Assembly (NCBI GenBank): GCA_030600865.1
Contig: JAUVUS010000103.1
Coordinates: forward strand, 1 to 7,709
Source: Bacteroidales bacterium
GTDB lineage: Bacteria > Bacteroidota > Bacteroidia > Bacteroidales > UBA12077
DNA length: 7,709 bases
Direction of reading: 5' to 3'
Shown here: piece after piece, positions 5,664 to 7,709 of the stretch
Layout: the number at the start of each line of letters is the position of its first letter
How positions within the stretch are numbered: the stretch's first letter is position 1
Notes under the pieces: generated by a model
The model's input: the letters and a program-made list of their open reading frames with translations, nothing else
Database searches by the model: none
What the model was told of the DNA's origin: nothing
Program-made: the position numbers and the translations under genes

Positions 5664-6884
5664 ATGATAACATTGAAAAAAATCCTAGGCATCTTTATGA
5701 TGTTTTTCTTACTTGTTTCGTGCGAACAAGATTTGAATAAAAAAGCAGAAAAAATACATAAAGAAATTGTGTCGATCGATACACATACCGATACCCCGTT
5801 AAACTTTCTGGATCCAGGGTTTGATGTTGGAAAATGGAATGATTTTGAGGAAACCAGATCGAGAGTAGATTTTCCCAGAATGAAAGCAGGAAAACTTGAT
5901 GCAGTTTTTATGGCTGTTTTTATTGGACAGGGAGAAAGGAGCGAAGAGGGTAACTTAAAAGCTAAAAATCGTGCCCTGAAAATTTTTAAGGCTTTACACG
6001 AAAAAATCAGTTTATATCCTGAGCAGGCAGAAATAGCTCTAAATGCAGATGATGTATATAAGATAAAAGAAACCGGGAAAAGCACTGTTTATATTGGAGT
6101 TGAAAATGGATATCCTATTGGAAACAATATTCATAATATAAAAGAATTTTATGATTTAGGAGCCCGGTATATTACTTTATGTCATACTAAGAATAATGAT
6201 ATTTGTGATTCATCGACCGATAAAAAAGGCCCTGAGTTTAATGGGCTAAGCGAATTCGGTGAAAAAGTTGTAGCAGAAATGAATCGTTTAGGGATGATTA
6301 TAGATGTATCACATATATCGGATTCAGCATATTACGATGTACTTAAGCGTACAAATGTTCCTATTATAGCATCGCATTCAAGTATCAGAGCAATATGTGA
6401 TAATCCAAGAAATTTTGATGATAATATGCTCTACGCATTAAAAGATAATGGTGGAGTTATTCAAATATGTATTTTGAGTGATTATATTAAGACTCCTGCA
6501 CCTTATCCTGAAAGAGATTCTGCCTTTCAAGTTATTAGAATAAAATATAATCATTTTAATGATTTAACAGAAGAACAATATCATGAAGCCGTTATTGAAT
6601 GGCGGGAAACAGATAGAAAATTTCCTAAAGAACTTGCAACAGTTTCTGATGTAGTTGATCATATTGATTATGTTATTAAAACAATTGGAATTGATTATGT
6701 TGGTATAGGAACCGATTTCGATGGTGGTGGTGGTGTTGAAGGCTGCATAGATGCCAGCGAAATGAAAAATATCACGATTGAATTATTAAAACGGGGATAT
6801 AACAAAGAAGAAATTAAAAAAATCTGGGGAGAAAACTTCTTAAGGGTATTTAGAGAAGTTGAAAATAAAGCAGAAACAATATAA
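5664..6884 (+). CDS. Lipoprotein membrane dipeptidase (peptidase family M19)
   Basis: This 406-residue zinc dipeptidase is of the renal dipeptidase type and hydrolyses dipeptides, often with a D-residue at the C-terminal position. The N-terminus is a lipoprotein signal: basic LKK, a hydrophobic run, then LVSC with the lipidated Cys at 20. The next residue is Glu, not Asp, which fits export to the envelope. The binuclear metal site is complete: His41 and Asp43 in DTHTDTP, bridging Glu147 in GVENG, His217 in IDVSHISD, and His238 in ASHSSIRAICDNPRN (with substrate-binding Arg249). The catalytic-type Asp351 lies in GIGTDFDG, followed by WGENFLRVF near the end. Family length is normal. It lies 108 nt after pcm with no convincing promoter or terminator between them, so the two may be co-transcribed. 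Likely role: digestion of peptides at the cell surface or in the periplasm. Confidence 0.92.
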   Translation: MITLKKILGIFMMFFLLVSCEQDLNKKAEKIHKEIVSIDTHTDTPLNFLDPGFDVGKWNDFEETRSRVDFPRMKAGKLDAVFMAVFIGQGERSEEGNLKAKNRALKIFKALHEKISLYPEQAEIALNADDVYKIKETGKSTVYIGVENGYPIGNNIHNIKEFYDLGARYITLCHTKNNDICDSSTDKKGPEFNGLSEFGEKVVAEMNRLGMIIDVSHISDSAYYDVLKRTNVPIIASHSSIRAICDNPRNFDDNMLYALKDNGGVIQICILSDYIKTPAPYPERDSAFQVIRIKYNHFNDLTEEQYHEAVIEWRETDRKFPKELATVSDVVDHIDYVIKTIGIDYVGIGTDFDGGGGVEGCIDASEMKNITIELLKRGYNKEEIKKIWGENFLRVFREVENKAETI

Positions 6885-6892
6885 CTAATATT

Positions 6893-6994
6893 CACCCCTA
6901 ATCCCTAAAGTTTTCGGGACCTTCAAGGGGATACACTCTCCAATTTTTTATAGTATATTTTCCCTTGAGGGAGATGCCCAAAGGGTAGAGGGTA
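6893..6994. repeat. Imperfect palindromic intergenic element, about 100 bp
   Basis: Two GC-richer arms stand out from the AT-rich background: 6893-6931 (CACCCCTAATCCCT ... TTCAAGGGGA) and 6959-6994 (TTCCCTTGAGGG ... AAAGGGTAGAGGGTA). The inner stem TCAAGGGGA (6923-6931) pairs with TTCCCTTGA (6959-6967). The outer CCCCTAATCCCT pairs roughly with AGGGTAGAGGG. A 27-nt AT-rich loop lies between. It starts 8 nt after the dipeptidase stop. C/G-tract repeats of this kind are dispersed between genes in some Bacteroidota genomes, to my recollection. It encodes nothing, and may be a miniature mobile element or a transcript-end structure. Confidence 0.55.
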
Positions 6995-7039
6995 AATTAA
7001 TGCAATCTTAACTAAACGATATTACTAAGTAACGAATAT

Positions 7040-7081
7040 AAAAACTTCCATAGTTCTTATCTGTGGAAGTTTTTGTATTTT
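7040..7081 (+). terminator. Rho-independent terminator between the dipeptidase and the K+ channel
   Basis: A 14-bp stem (7040-7053 with 7061-7074, one G-T pair) closes a 7-nt TTCTTAT loop. The core is CTTCCATAG / CTGTGGAAG with A and T runs outside, and the T-rich tail continues to 7081. It lies 156 nt after the dipeptidase stop and 30 nt before the channel start, so the channel gene must have a promoter very close to, or overlapping, this region. Confidence 0.85.
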
Positions 7082-7110
7082 TAGGCTTTACTATATTGAA
7101 TCATTTATTT

Positions 7111-7709
7111 ATGGCAGGATTTAAGAAAAAACTTTACAAAATAATTTTTGGAACTGATACATGGCTTGGACGTTTGTTCGATATTATTTTGCTTTGGGCT
7201 ATATTGTTGAGTATTACTATCGTAATATTTGAAAGTTTAAAATCTTTGAGAACTGAGTATACTACATTCTTTATTTACTCCGAATGGGTTTTTACCATTT
7301 TATTTACCATTGAATATTTTACACGAATATGGATTTCTCCAAAGCCTTTTAAATACATTTTCAGTGCATTAGGCATTGTCGATTTATTGTCAATTATACC
7401 TACTTATATAAGTCTTGCTTTAACAGGAACTCACTTCTTAATTGTTATACGTGCAATAAGATTATTAAGGGTATTTCGAATTTTGAAATTAAACTACTTA
7501 ATGGGGCAGGGAGAATTAATTTTACTAGCCCTAAGAGTAAGCTTTCGTAAAATAGGAGTATTTCTGTTCGCCATATTAAATATTGTTGTAATAATAGGTG
7601 CTGTAATGTATGTTGTGGAAGGTGAAGCGAATGGTTTTGATAGTATTCCACGAAGTATTTATTGGGCCATAGTAACAATTACAACCGTTGGTTATGGAGA
7701 TATATCTCC
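7111..7709 (+). CDS. Voltage-gated potassium channel, 3'-truncated by the window end
   Basis: The reading frame from ATG 7111 stays open to the window end (199 codons); the stop lies outside. The protein is a six-helix inner-membrane channel of the Kv type. S1 is about residues 22-40 (LFDIILLWAILLSITIVIF) and S2 about 55-74. S3 is about 83-103 with the conserved Asp91. S4 is about 109-126 with voltage-sensing arginines every third residue (Arg114, 117, 120, 123). S5 is about 149-169. The pore loop is at 177-197, with the K+ selectivity filter TTVGYGD (191-197). S6 and any C-terminal cytoplasmic domain are missing only because of the cut. The start is well placed: a short basic N-terminus (MAGFKKKLYK) precedes S1, and the upstream terminator ends at about 7081. 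It conducts K+ across the membrane, probably gated by voltage. No convincing promoter was seen in the 30-nt gap. Confidence 0.92.
   Translation, partial: MAGFKKKLYKIIFGTDTWLGRLFDIILLWAILLSITIVIFESLKSLRTEYTTFFIYSEWVFTILFTIEYFTRIWISPKPFKYIFSALGIVDLLSIIPTYISLALTGTHFLIVIRAIRLLRVFRILKLNYLMGQGELILLALRVSFRKIGVFLFAILNIVVIIGAVMYVVEGEANGFDSIPRSIYWAIVTITTVGYGDIS

Noticed and set aside
5660..6085. Minus-strand open frame of 141 codons opposite the dipeptidase start
   Set aside because: It is antisense to the lipoprotein signal and first metal-binding residues of M19, and its translation has the Ser/Phe/Ile-rich look of reversed coding DNA.
6695..6895. Minus-strand open frame opposite the dipeptidase 3' end
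   Set aside because: It includes a poly-proline run that is simply the complement of the glycine codons in TDFDGGGG, and there is no independent support.
7445..7678. Minus-strand open frame opposite the K+ channel
   Set aside because: It is antisense to the S4, S5 and pore-loop coding sequence, which is unambiguous on the plus strand.

Overview
The window looks like a chromosomal segment of a member of the Bacteroidota. The DNA is strongly AT-rich. Start codons are not preceded by Shine-Dalgarno sequences. Two intergenic regions carry the Bacteroidota-type promoter (TTG, 19-20 nt, TAnnTTTG). The proteins, including a lipoprotein dipeptidase, a TVGYGD potassium channel and a KAS III-like enzyme ending in an ESGRFSYAY-type tail, fit that phylum. 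The assignment is by inspection only, not by database search.

Layout, left to right. (1) The last 62 codons of a KAS III (FabH-like) ketosynthase, closed by a strong hairpin terminator. (2) A 389-residue protein made of two adenylate kinase domains in tandem. The first has the full set of active-site residues; the second has lost several acidic ones. (3) A shared hairpin terminator, then a convergent 113-residue protein of unknown function on the minus strand. (4) A 212-nt AT-rich divergent spacer with a consensus promoter, then a 301-residue sugar-phosphate nucleotidyltransferase-like protein. (5) A 253-nt spacer holding copy A of a ~74-bp direct repeat, a hairpin and a consensus promoter, followed by a sodium:solute symporter. 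(6) A 208-nt spacer whose end is copy B of the repeat; copy B runs into the start of a protein-L-isoaspartate O-methyltransferase (pcm) that has an N-terminal hydrophobic segment. (7) A lipoprotein membrane dipeptidase (M19 family) 108 nt downstream. (8) A 226-nt spacer holding an imperfect palindromic element of ~100 bp and a strong hairpin terminator. (9) The first 199 codons of a voltage-gated K+ channel, cut by the window end.

Most genes are separated by spacers of 100-250 nt, so this is largely a run of single transcription units, not one operon. pcm and the dipeptidase may be co-transcribed. Both have export-type N-termini, so they could act on proteins and peptides in the cell envelope, but that link is inference. 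No intergenic stretch exceeds 300 nt. I saw no tRNA, rRNA, CRISPR array, transposase or phage gene. I do not see an undescribed multi-gene system. The most unusual items are the double adenylate kinase with a degenerate second half, the diverged direct repeat bracketing the symporter, and the palindromic element after the dipeptidase.
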